Below, piece after piece: positions 11,631 through 23,334 of a stretch of 64,000 bases of DNA. A program made the position numbers and the translations under genes. Numbering within the stretch: the first letter of the stretch is position 1; each line of letters begins with the position of its first letter. Below the pieces are notes generated by a model, which saw only the letters and a list, made by a program, of their open reading frames with translations, had not been told where the DNA came from and made no database searches. Origin of the DNA: Jacaranda mimosifolia (lineage: Eukaryota; Streptophyta; Magnoliopsida; Lamiales; Bignoniaceae); assembly GCA_018894105.1 (NCBI GenBank), contig CM032117.1, positions 44,130,501-44,194,500 of the forward strand, written 5' to 3'.

Positions 11631-14600
11631 CTGGGTTGGAGCTTCCTATTTTTATGCAATTAAATTTATTTGGTTTTGCATGCCAAAAACTGCCGTGTCT
11701 AAAAAAATCAAAAAGAAAAAAAAACTTGGCTTAAGTTGCCATGGCAGCCATGACAACGACATCCAGCCAGTGGCAGCAGCCACGATGTATAAAAATACTA
11801 GAAAAGAAAAAAACTTAATATAGGCTGGTATGGCAGTCGATTGCAGTGAGGAGAAAAGGGACCACGGCAGCCGGTGGGAGGAATATATATATATAACCAT
11901 TTTACTTTCATTGCGTAGTGTATTCTACGCATAATAATTTACCTTAGGATTCTTATTAGAATTTGAAAGAAATTCAACTTAAATTGGTAGACAAATTCTT
12001 AGAACTAGGTTGGAGCTTACTCTTTTTATGCGATTCAATTTATTTGCTTTTGCATGCCCAAGGCCGCCGTGTACAAAAAAAGAAAAAGAAAAAAAAAACT
12101 TGGCTTAAGCTGCCATGGCAGCCATGACAACCAGATTTAGCCAGTGGTAGCGGCCACGGCGTATAAAAAAACTAGAAAAAAAAAAATTAACACAGGCTGC
12201 CATGACAATCAATTGCAGTGAGGAGAAGAGCGGCCATGGCAGCCGGTGGGAGGAATATATATAGATATATAACCTTTTTACTTTCCTTGCATAGTGCATC
12301 CTTTGCATAATCCTTTACATCAGGATTCTTATTTGAATTCGAAAGAAATTTAGCTTAAATTGGAAGACAAATTATCAGTGCTAGGTTGGACCTTACCCTT
12401 TTTATACGTTTCAATTTATTTGCTTTTGCATGCCAAAGGCCGCCATTTATAAAAAAATGGAAAAGAAAGAAAAACTTGGCTTAGGTTACCATGGTAGCTA
12501 TGAAAACCAGATCCAGCCGGCGGACGTGGCCACGGTGCATGAAAAATAACAAAAAAAAAACCTAATATGGGCTGCCATGACAGTCAATTGCAGGGAGGAG
12601 AAGAGTGGCCACGGCAGCCGGTGGGAGGGATATATATTTATGCATATACCCATTTTACTTTCCGTGCGTAGTGTATCCTATGTATGATCCTTTACATTAG
12701 GATTCTTATTGGAATTGGAAAGAAATTCAGCTTAAATTGGTGGACAAATTCTTAGTGCTAGGATGGACCTTACTCTTCTTATGCGTTTCAATTTATTTGC
12801 TTTCGCATGCCAAACGCCGCCGTGTCTAAAAAAGAGAAAAAAAAAAACTTGGCTTAGGCTACTGTGGAAGTCATGACAACCAGATCTAGCTAGCAGCAGT
12901 AGCCACAGTGTGTAAAAAAACAAGAAAAAGAAAGTTAATATTGGCTGCCATGACAGTCAATTGTAGGGAGGAGAAGAGTGGCCATGGCAGCCGGTGGGAG
13001 GAATATATATATATATTTATACATATACCCATCTTACATACCCTGCGTAGTGTATCCGATGCAAGATCCTTTACATTAGGATTCTTATTGGAATTGGAAA
13101 GAAATTCAGCTTAAATTGGTAGACAAATTCTTAGTGCTGGGTTGGAGCTTCCTATTTTTATGCATTTAAATTTATTTGGTTTTGCATGCCAAAAACTGCT
13201 GTGTCTAAAAAAATCAAAAAGAAAAAAAAACTTGGCTTAAGTTGCCATGGCAGCCATGACAACGACATCCAGCTAGTGGCAGCAGCCACGGTGTATAAAA
13301 ATACTAGAAAAGAGAAAAACTTAATATAGGCTGGTATGGCAGTCAATTGCAGTGAGGAGAAAAGGGACGACGGCAGCCGGTGGGAGGAATATATATATAT
13401 AACCATTTTACTTTCATTGCGTAGTGTATCCTACGCATGATACTTTACCTTAGGATTCTTATTAGAATTTGAAAGAAATTCAACTTAAATTGGTAGACAA
13501 ATTCTTAGAGCTAGGTTGGAGCTTACTCTTTTCATGCGATTCAATTTATTTGCTTTTGCATGCCCAAGGCCGCCGTGTACAAAAAAAGAAAAAGAAAAAA
13601 AAAACTTGGCTTAAGCTGCCATGGCAGCCATGACAACCAGATTTAGCCAGCGGTAGCGGCCACGGCGTATAAAAAAACTAGAAAAAAAAAATTAATACAG
13701 GCTGCCATAACAATCAATTGCAGTGAGGAGAAGAGCGGCCATGGCAGCCGGTGGGAGGAATATATATATATATAACCTTTTTACTTTCCTTGCATAGTGC
13801 ATCCTATGCATAATCCTTTACATCAGGATTCTTATTTAAATTGGAAAGAAATTTAGCTTAAATTGGAAGACAAATTATCAGTGCTAGGTTGGACCTTACC
13901 CTTTTTATGCGTTTCAATTTATTTGCTTTTGCATGCCAAAGGCCGCCATTTATAAAAAAATGGAAAAGAAAGAAAAACTTGGCTTAGGTTACCATGGTAG
14001 CTATGACAACCAGATCCAGCCGGCGGACGTGGCCACGATGCATGAAAAATAACAAAAAAAAAACCTAATATGGGCTGCCATGACAGTCAATTGTAGGGAG
14101 GAGAAGAGTGGCCACGGCAAGCGGTGGGAGGGATATATATTTATGTATATACCCATTTTACTTTCCGTGCGTAGTGTATCCTATGCATGATCCTTTACAT
14201 TAGGAGTCTTATTGTAATTGGAAAGAAATTCAGCTTAAATTGGTAGACAAATTCTTAGTGCTAGGAAGGAGCTTACTCTTCTTATGCGTTTCAATTTATT
14301 TGCTTTCGCATGCCAAACGCCGCCGTGTCTAAAAAAGAGAAAAAAAAAAAACTTGGCTTAGGCTACTGTGGAAGTCATGACAACCAGATCTAGCTAGCAG
14401 CAGTAGCCACAGTGTGTAAAAAAACAAGAAAAAGAAAGTTAATATTGGCTGACATGACAGTCAATTGCTGGGAGGAGAAGAGGGGCCATGGCAGCCGGTG
14501 GGAGGAATATATATATATATATAACCATTTTACTTTCCTTGCGTAGTGCATCCTATGCATGATCCTTTACATTAGGATTCTTATTAGAATTGGATAGAAA

Positions 14601-14631
14601 TTCAGGTTAGATTGGTAGACAAATTCTGAGT
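11631..14631. repeat. 4-monomer higher-order repeat, two copies of ~1,504 bp
   Basis: Four monomer types recur in order. Type A starts GCTGGGTTGGAGCTTCC with AAAAATCAAAAAG (11,631; 13,135). Type B has GTGTACAAAAAAAG with GCGATTC (12,004; 13,510). Type C has GTTGGACC with CCATTTATAAAAAAATGG (12,380; 13,884). Type D has CTTTCGCATGCC with AAAAAAGAG (12,758; 14,260). The offset is about 1,504 bp. A third, partial run (A, B, C) resumes at 15,845, 16,221 and 16,597. Confidence 0.88.
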
Positions 14632-15013
14632 GCTCGGTTGGAGCATACCCTTTTCATGCGTTTCAATTTATTTGCTTTCGCATGCCGAACGCCGCCGTGT
14701 CCAAAAAAAATAAAAAGAAAAAAAAACTTGGCTTAGGCAGCTGTGGAAGCCATGACAACCAGATCCAGCTAGCGGCAGCGGCCACGGTGTATAAAAAAAT
14801 AAGAAAAAAAAAACTTAATATAGGCTGCCATGACAAACAATTGCAGGGATGAGAAGTGGTGCCATGGCAGCCGGTGGGAGGAATATAAATATATTTATAT
14901 ATATACCCATCGTACATACCCTGCGTAGTGTATCCGATTCAAGATCCTTTACATTAGGATTCTTATTGGAATTGGAAAGAAATTCAGCTTAAATTGGTAG
15001 ACAAATTATTAGT

Positions 15014-15462
15014 GCTGGGTTGGAGCTTCCTATTTTTATGCATTTAAATTTATTTGGTTTTGCATGCCAAAAACCGCTGTGTCTAAAAAAATCAAAAAGA
15101 AAAAAAAACTTGGCTTACCCTTTTCATGCGTTTCAATTTATTTGCTTTTGCATGCCAAAGACCGCCGTGTATTAAAAAAAGAAAAAAAGAACTTGGCTTA
15201 GGTTGCCATGGCAGCCATGACAACCTGATCCATCCAGCGGTCACGGTGTATAAAAAAATAAGAAAAAAAAACTTAATATAGGCTGGCATGGTAGTCAATT
15301 GCATTGAGGGGAAGAGGGGCCATGGCAGTCGGTGGGAGGATTATATATATATAATCGTTTTACTTTCCTTGCGTAGTGTATCCTATGCATGATCCTTTAC
15401 ATTAGGATTCTTATTAGAATTCGAAAGAAATTCAGATTAAATTGGTTGACAAATTCATAGTG
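15014..15462. repeat. Truncated monomer fused at a 6-bp microhomology
   Basis: A type-A monomer starting at 15,014 runs only to the first A-tract and CTTGGCTTA (about 15,117). It then jumps straight into TACCCTTTTCATGCG, the beginning of another monomer. Parent sequences would be ACTTGGCTTAAGTTGCC and GTTGGAGCTTACCC, which share GCTTA. Only about 100 bp of the first monomer is left. The junction is out of register, unlike most events in the array. Confidence 0.85.
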
Positions 15463-16220
15463 CTAGGTTGGAGCTCACTCTTTTCAGGCGTACCAATTTA
15501 TTTGCTTTTGCATGCCAAACGCCGCCGCGTCTAAAAAAAAGAAAAAGAAAAAGAAAAAAGAAACTTGGCTTAAGCTGCCATGGCAGCCATGACAACCAGA
15601 TCCAGCTAGCGGCAGCGGCCACGGTGTACAAAAAAATAAGAAAAAAAAAAACCTAATATAGGCTGCCATGACAGACAATTGCAGGGATGAGAAGTGGTGC
15701 TATGGCAGCCGGTGGGAGGAATATATATATTTATATATATACCCATCTTACATACCCTGCGTAGTGTATCCGATGTAAGATCCTTTACATTAGTATTCTT
15801 ATTGGAATTGGAAAGAAATTCAGCTTAAATTGGTAGACAAATTCTTAGTGCTGGGTTGGAGCTTCCTATTTTTATGCATTTAAATTTATTTGGTTTTGCA
15901 TGCCAAAAACCGACGTGTCTAAAAAAATCAAAAAGAAAAAATAACTTGGCTTAAGTTGCCATGGCAGCCATGACAACGACATCCAGCCAGTGGCAGCAGC
16001 CACGGTGTATAAAAATACCAGAAAAGAAAAAAACTTAATATAGGCTGGTATGGCAGTCAATTGCAGTGAGGAGAAGAGTGGCCACGGCAGCCGGTGGGAG
16101 GAATATATATATATATAACCATTTTGCTTTCATTGCGTAGTGTATCCTATGCATGATACTTTACCTTAGGATTCTTATTAGAATTTGAAAGAAATTCAAC
16201 TTAAATTGGTAGACAAATTC

Positions 16221-17340
16221 TTAGAGCTAGGTTGGAGCTTACTCTTTTTATGTGATTCAATTTATTTGCTTTTGCATGCCCAAGGCCGCCGTGTACAAAA
16301 AAAGAAAAAAAAAAAAAACTTGGCTTAAGCTGCCATGGCAGCCATGACAACCAGATCTAGCCAGCGGTAGCGGCCACGGCACATAAAAAAACTAGAAAAA
16401 AAAAATTAATACAGGCTGCCAGGACAACCAATTGCAATGAGGAGAAGAGCGGCCATGGCAGCCGGTGGGAGGAATATATATATATATATAACCTTTTTAC
16501 TTTCCTTGCATAGTGCATCCTATGCATAATCCTTTACATCAGGATTTTTATTTGAATTGGAAAGAAATTTAGCTTAAATTGAAAGACAAATTATCAGTGC
16601 TAGGTTGGACCTTACCCTTTTTATGCGTTTCAATTTATTTGCTTTTGCATGCCAAAGGCCGCCATTTATAAAAAAATGGAAAAGAAAGAAAAACTTGGCT
16701 TAGGCTGCCATGGTAGCTATGACAACCAGATCCAGCCGGCGGACGTGGCCACTGTGCATAAAAAATAAGAAAAAAAAAACTTAATATGGGCTGCCATGAC
16801 AGTCAATTGCAGGGAGGAGAAGAGTGGCCACGACAGCCGGTGGGAGGAATATATATGTATATATATAACGATTTTACTTTCATTGCGTAGTGTATTCTAT
16901 GCATGATACTTTACCTTAGGATTCTTATTAGAATTTGAAAGAAATTCAACTTAAATTGGTAGACAAATTCTTAGAGCTAGGTTGGAGCTTACTTTTTTTA
17001 TGCGATTTAATTTATTTGCTTTTGCATGCCAAAGGCCGCCGTGTACAAAAAACAGAAAAAAAAAAAAAAAAACTTAGCTTAAGCTGCCATGGCAGCCAAG
17101 ACAACCAGATCTAGCCAGCGGCAACGGCCACAACGTATAAAAAATCTAGAAAAAAAAAAAACTTAATACAGGCTGCCATGACAATCAATTGCAGTGAGAA
17201 GAAGAGGGGCCATGGCAGCCGGTAGGAGGAATATATATATATATATAACCTTTTCTACTTTCCTTGCGTTGTGCATCCTACGCACGATCCTTTACATCAG
17301 GATTCTTATTTGAGTTGGAAAGAAATTTAGCTTAAATTGG
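16221..17340. repeat. Three-monomer block repeated from ~9.7 kb, copy 2
   Basis: Partner of the block at 9,745-10,860, with the same monomer order and diagnostic variants. Between the two lie the 4-mer HOR and a truncated unit, so the 4-mer expansion took place inside, or after, this longer duplication. Confidence 0.75.
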
Positions 17341-19879
17341 AAGACAAATTATCAGTGCTAGGTTGGAGCTTACCCTTTTTATGCATTTTAATTTATTTGC
17401 TTTTGCGTGCCAAAAGCCGCCGTTTATAAAAAAAAGTAAAAGAAAAAAAAACTTGGCTTAGGCTACCATGGTAGCTATGACAACCAGATCCAGTCGACGG
17501 ATGTGGCCACGGTGTACAAAAAGATAAGAAAAAAAAATTAATATAGGCTGCCGTGACAGTCAATTGCAGGGAGGAGAAGAGGGGCCACGACAGCCGTTGG
17601 GAGGCATATATATATATATTTATATATATACCCATTTTACTTTCCTTGCGTACTGTATCCTATGCATGATCCTTTATATTAGGATTCTTATTGGAATTGG
17701 AAAGAAATTTAGCTTAAATTGGTAGACAAATTCTCAGTGCTGAGATGGACCTTACTCTTCTTGTGCGTTTCAATTTATTTGCTTTCGTATGCCAAACGCC
17801 GCCGTGCCTAAAAAAAAGAAAAAGAAAAAAAAACTTGGTTTAGGCTGCTGTGGAAGCCATGACAACCAGATCTAGTTAGCAGCAGCGGCCACAGGGTGTA
17901 AAAAAACAAGAAAAAGAAAGTTAATATAGGCTGCCATGACAGTCAATTGCAGGGAAGAGAAGAGGGGTCATGGCAGCCGGTGGGAGAAATATATAAATAT
18001 ATATAACCATTTTACTTTCCTTGCGTAGTGCAACCTATGCATGATCCTTTACATTAGGATTCTTATTTGAATTGGAAAGAAATTCAGCTTAAATTGGAAG
18101 ACATATTCTTAGTGCTAGGTTGGAGCTTACCCTTTTCATGCGTTTCAATTTATTTGCTTTTGCATGCCAAAGGCCGCCGTGTATAAAAAAAAGAAAAAAA
18201 AAACTAGGCTTAGGCTGTCAAGGCAGCCATGACAACCTGATCCAGCCGGCGGTCACGGTGTATAAAAAAATAAGAAAAAAATATATATATATCGGTGGCC
18301 ATGACAGTCAATCGCAGGGAGGAGAAGTGCGGCCGTGGCAGCCGGTGGGTGGAATATATATATATATTTATATATATATATACACCCATTTTACTTTCCT
18401 TGCGTTGTGTATCCTATGCATGATCCTTTACATTAGGATTCTTATTGGAATTGGAAAGAAATTCAGCTTAAATTGGTAGACAAATTCTTAGTGCTGGGTT
18501 GGAGCTTCTTCTTGTTATGCATTGCAATTTATTTGGTTTTGCATGCCAAAAACCGCCGTGTCTAAAAAAAACAAAAAGGAAAAAAAACATGGATTCGGTT
18601 GCCATGGCAGCCATGACAACCACATCCAGCCAGCGGCAGCTGCCACGGTATATAAAAAAACAAGAAAAGAAAAAAACTTAATATAGGCTGGTATGGCAGT
18701 CAATTGCAGTGAGGAGAAGAGGGGCCACGGCAGTCGATGGGAGGAATATATATATATATAACCATTTTACTTTACTTGTGTAGTGTATCCTATACATGAT
18801 CCTTTACATTAGGATTCTTATTAGAATTTGAAAGAAATTCAAGTTAAATTGCTAGACAAATTCTTAGTGCTAGGTTGGAGCTTACTCTTTTTATGCGATT
18901 CAATTTATTTGCTTTTGCATGCCAAAGGCCGCCGTGTACAAAAGAAAGAAAAAGAAAAAAAAACTTGGCTTAAGCTTCCATGGCAGCCATGACAACAAAA
19001 TCTAGCCAGCGGCAGCGGCCACGGCGTATAAAAAAACTAGAAAAAAAAAACTTAATATAGGCTGCCATGACAATAAATTGCAGTGAGGAGAAGAGGGGCC
19101 GTGGCAGCCGGTGGGAGATGTATATATATATATAACCTTTTTACTTTCCTTGCGTAATGCATCCTATGCATGATCCTTTACATTAGGATTCTTATTTGAA
19201 TTGGAAAGAAATTTAGCATAAATTGGAAAACAAATTATCAGTGCTAGGTTGGAGCTTACCCTTTTTATGGGTTTGAATTTATTTGCTTTTGCATGCCAAA
19301 GGCCGCCGCTTATAGAAAGAAAGAAAAGAAAAAAAAAACTTGGCTTAGGCTATTATGGCAGCTATGACAACCACATCCAGCAAGCGGACGTGACCACGGT
19401 GTATAAAAAAATAAGAAAAAAAAAACTTAATAAAGCCTTCCATGACAGTCAATTGCAGGGAGGAGAAGTGGGGCCACGGCAACCAGTGGGAGGAATATAT
19501 ATGTATATTTATATATATACCCATTTTACTTTCCTTGCGTAGTGTATCCTATGCATGATCCTTTACATTAGGATTCTTATTGGAACTGAAAAGAAATTCA
19601 GCTTAAATTGGTAGATAAATTCTTAGTGCTAGGATGGAGCTCACACTTCTTATGCGTTTCAATTTATTTGCTTTCGCATGCCTAATGCCGCCGTGTCTAA
19701 AAAAAATAAAAAGAAAAAAAAAACTTGGCTTAGGCTACTGTGGAAGCCATGACAACCAGATCCAGCCAGCAGTAGCAGCCACAGTGTGTAAAAAAACAAG
19801 ATAAAGAAAGTTAATATAGGCTGCCATGACAGTCTGTTGCAGGGAGGAGAAGAGGGGCCATGGCAGCCGATGGGAGAAA

Positions 19880-19960
19880 TATATAGATATATATATAGCC
19901 ATTTTACTTTCCTTTACACTAGGATTCTTAATTCAATTGGAAAGAAATTCATCTTAAATT
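19880..19960. repeat. Monomer with ~33-bp deletion
   Basis: The conserved TTTTACTTTCCTTGCGTAG...GATCCTTTACA segment is shortened to TTTTACTTTCCTTTACACT at about 19,903-19,921. CTTTCCTT and GATCCTTTACA share CCTT at the junction, so this looks like a short-homology deletion. Confidence 0.75.
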
Positions 19961-22900
19961 AGTAGACAAATTCTGAGTGCTAGGTTGGAGCTTACCATTT
20001 TCATGCGTTTCAATTTATTTGCTTTTGCATGCCAAAGGCCGTCGTGTATAAAAAAAAGAAAAAAAAACTTGGCTTAGGCTGTCATGACAGCCATGACAAC
20101 CTGATCCAGCCAGCGGTCACGGTGTGTAAAAAAATAAGAAAAAAAGCTATAATATAGGCTGCCGTGTGACAGTCAATTGCAGGGAGGAGAAGTGGGGCCA
20201 TGGCAGCCGGTGGGTGGAATATATATATATTTATATATATATACCCATTTTACTTTCCTTGCGTAGTGTATCCTATGCATGATCCTTTACATTAGGATTC
20301 TTATTGGAATTGGAAATAAATTCAGATTAAATTGGTAGGCAAATTCTTAGTGCTAGGTTGGAGCTCACTCTTTTTATGCATTTCAATTTATTTGCTTTTG
20401 CATGCCAAAGGCCGCCGTGTCTAAAAAAAAGAAAAAGAAAAAAAAACTTGGCTTTGGCAGCCATGACACCCAGATCCAGCAAGGCAGTGGCCACGGTGTA
20501 TAAAAAAAAAAGAAAAAAAAAACTTAATATAGGCTGCCATGACAGTCAATTACAGGGAGGAGAAGTGGTGCTATAGCAGCCGGCGGGTGGAATATTTATA
20601 TATATTTGTATATATACCCATTTTACTTTCCCTGCGTAATGTATCCGATGCAAGATCCTTTACATTATGATTCTTATTGGAGTTGGAAAGAAATTCAACT
20701 TAAATTGGTAGACAAATTCTTTGTGCTGGGTTGGAGCTTTCTCTTTTTATGCATTTCAATTTATATGGTTTTGCATGCCAAAATCTGCCGTGTCTAAAAA
20801 AAACAAAAGTAAAAAAAAAACTTGGCTTAGGTCGCCATGGCAGCCAAGACAACCACATCTAGCCAGCGGCAGCAGCCATGGTGTATAAAAAAACCAGAAA
20901 AGAAAAAAACTTAATAAAGGCTGGCATGGCAGTCAATTGCAGTGAGGAGAAGCAGGGCCACGGCAGCCGGTGGGAGGATTATATATATATAACCGTTTTA
21001 CTTTCCTTCCGTAGTGTATCCTATGCATGATCCTTTACATTAGGATTCTTATTAGAATTTGAGAGAAATTCAACTTAAATTGCAAGACAAATTCTTAGTG
21101 CTAGGTTGGAGCTTACTCTTTTTATGCGATTCAATTTATTTGCTTTTGCATGCCAAAGGCCGCCGTGTACAAAAAAAAGTACAAGAAAAAAAAAACTTGG
21201 CTTAAGCTGCCATGGCAGCAATGACAACCAGATCTAGCCAGCAGTAGCAGCCACGGCATATAAGAAAACTAGAAAAAAAAACTTAATATAGACTGCCATG
21301 ATAATCAATTGCAGTGAGGAGAAGAGGGGCCATGGCAGCCGGCGGGAGGAATATATATATATAACCTTTTTACTTTCCTTGCGTAGTGCATCCTATGCAA
21401 GATCCATTACATTAGGATTCTTATTTGAATTGGGAAGAAATTCAGCTTAAATTGGTAGACAAATTCTGAGTGCTAGGTTGGAGCTTACCCTTTTCATGCG
21501 TTTCAATTTATTTGCTTTTTCATGCCAAAGGCCGCCGTGTATAAAAAAAAGAAAAAAAAAACTTGGTTTAGGCAGCCAAGGCGGCCATGACAACCTGATC
21601 CAGCCAGCAGTTACGGTGTATAAAAAAAATAAGAAAAAAAACATAATATAGGCTGCCATGACAGTCAATTGCAAGGAGGAGAAGTGCGGCCATGGCAGCC
21701 GGTGGGAGGAATATATATATTTATATATATACCCATTTTACTTTCCTTGCATAGTTTATCCTAAGCATGATCCTTTACATTAGGATTCTTTTTGGAATTC
21801 GAAAGAAATTCAGATTAAATTTGTAGATAAATTCTTAGTGCTAGGTTGGAGCTCACTCTTTTTATGCATTTCAGTTTATTTGCTTCTGTATGCCAAAGGC
21901 CGCCGTGTCTAAGAAAAAGAAAGAGAAAAAAAAACTTAGCTTAAGCTGCCATGGTAGCCATGACAACTAGATCCAGCCAGTGGCAGCGGCCACGGTGTAT
22001 AAAAAAATAAGGAAAAAAAAAACTTAATATAGGTTGCCATGACAGTCAATTGCAGGAAGGAGAAGTGGTGCCATGGCAGCCGGTGGGAGGAATATATATA
22101 CCCATTTTACTTTCCCTATGTAGTGCATGCGATGCAAGATCCTTTACATTAGGATTCTTATTGGAATTGGAAAGAAATTCAGCTTAAATTGGTAGATAAA
22201 TTCTCTGTGCTGGGTTGGAGCTTCCTCATTTTTTGCATTTCAATTTTTTTGGTTTTGCATGCCAAAAACCGCCGTGTCTAAAAAAACAAAAAGAAAAAAA
22301 AACTTGGCTTAGATTGCCATGGCATCCATGACACCCACATCCAACAGCCGACAGCGGACACGGTGCATAAAATAACCAGAAAAGAAAAAAACTTAATATA
22401 GGCTGGCATGGAAGTCAATTGCAGTGAGGAGAAGCGGGGCCACGGCAGCCGGTGGGAGCAATATATATATATATAACCATTTTACTTTCCTTGCGTAGTG
22501 TAAGCTATGCATGATCCTTTACATTAGGATTCTTATTAGAATTTGAAAGAAATTCAACTTAAATTGGTAGACAAATTCTTAGTGCTAGGTTGGAGCTTAC
22601 TCTTATTATGCGATTCAATTTATTTGCTTTTGCATGCCAAAGGTCGCCGTGTACAAAAAAATAAAAAGAAAAAAAAAACTTGGCTTAACCTGCCATGGCA
22701 GCCATGACAACCAGATATAGCCAGCTGCAGTGGCCACGGCGTATAAAAAAACTAGAAAAAAAAAACTTAATATAGGCTGCTATGACAATCAATTGCAATG
22801 AGGAGAAGAGGGGCCATGGCAGCCGGTGGGAGGAATATATATATATATAACCTTTTCACTTTCCTTGCGTAGTGCATCCTATGCATGATCCTTTACATTA

Positions 22901-23334
22901 GGATTCTTATTTGAATTGGAAAGAGATTCAGATTAAATTGGTAGACAAATTCTTAGTGCTAGGTTGGAGCTCACTCTTTTTATGCGATTCAATTTATTTG
23001 CTTTTGCATGCCAAAGGCCGCCGTGTCTAAAAAAAAGAAAAAGAAAAAAAAACTTGGCTTAAGCTTCCATGGTAGCCATGACAACCCGATCCAGCCAGCG
23101 GCAGTGGCCACGGTGTATAAAAAATAAGAAAAGGAAAACTTAATATAGGCTGCCGTGACTGTCAATTGCAGGGAGGAGAAAAGGGGCCACGGCAGCAGGT
23201 GGGAGGAATATATATTTATATATATACCTATTTTACTTTCCTTGCGTAGTGTATCCTATGCATGATCCTTTACATTAGGATTCTTATTGGAATTGGAAAG
23301 AAATTCAGCTTAAATTGGTGGACAAATTCTTAGT

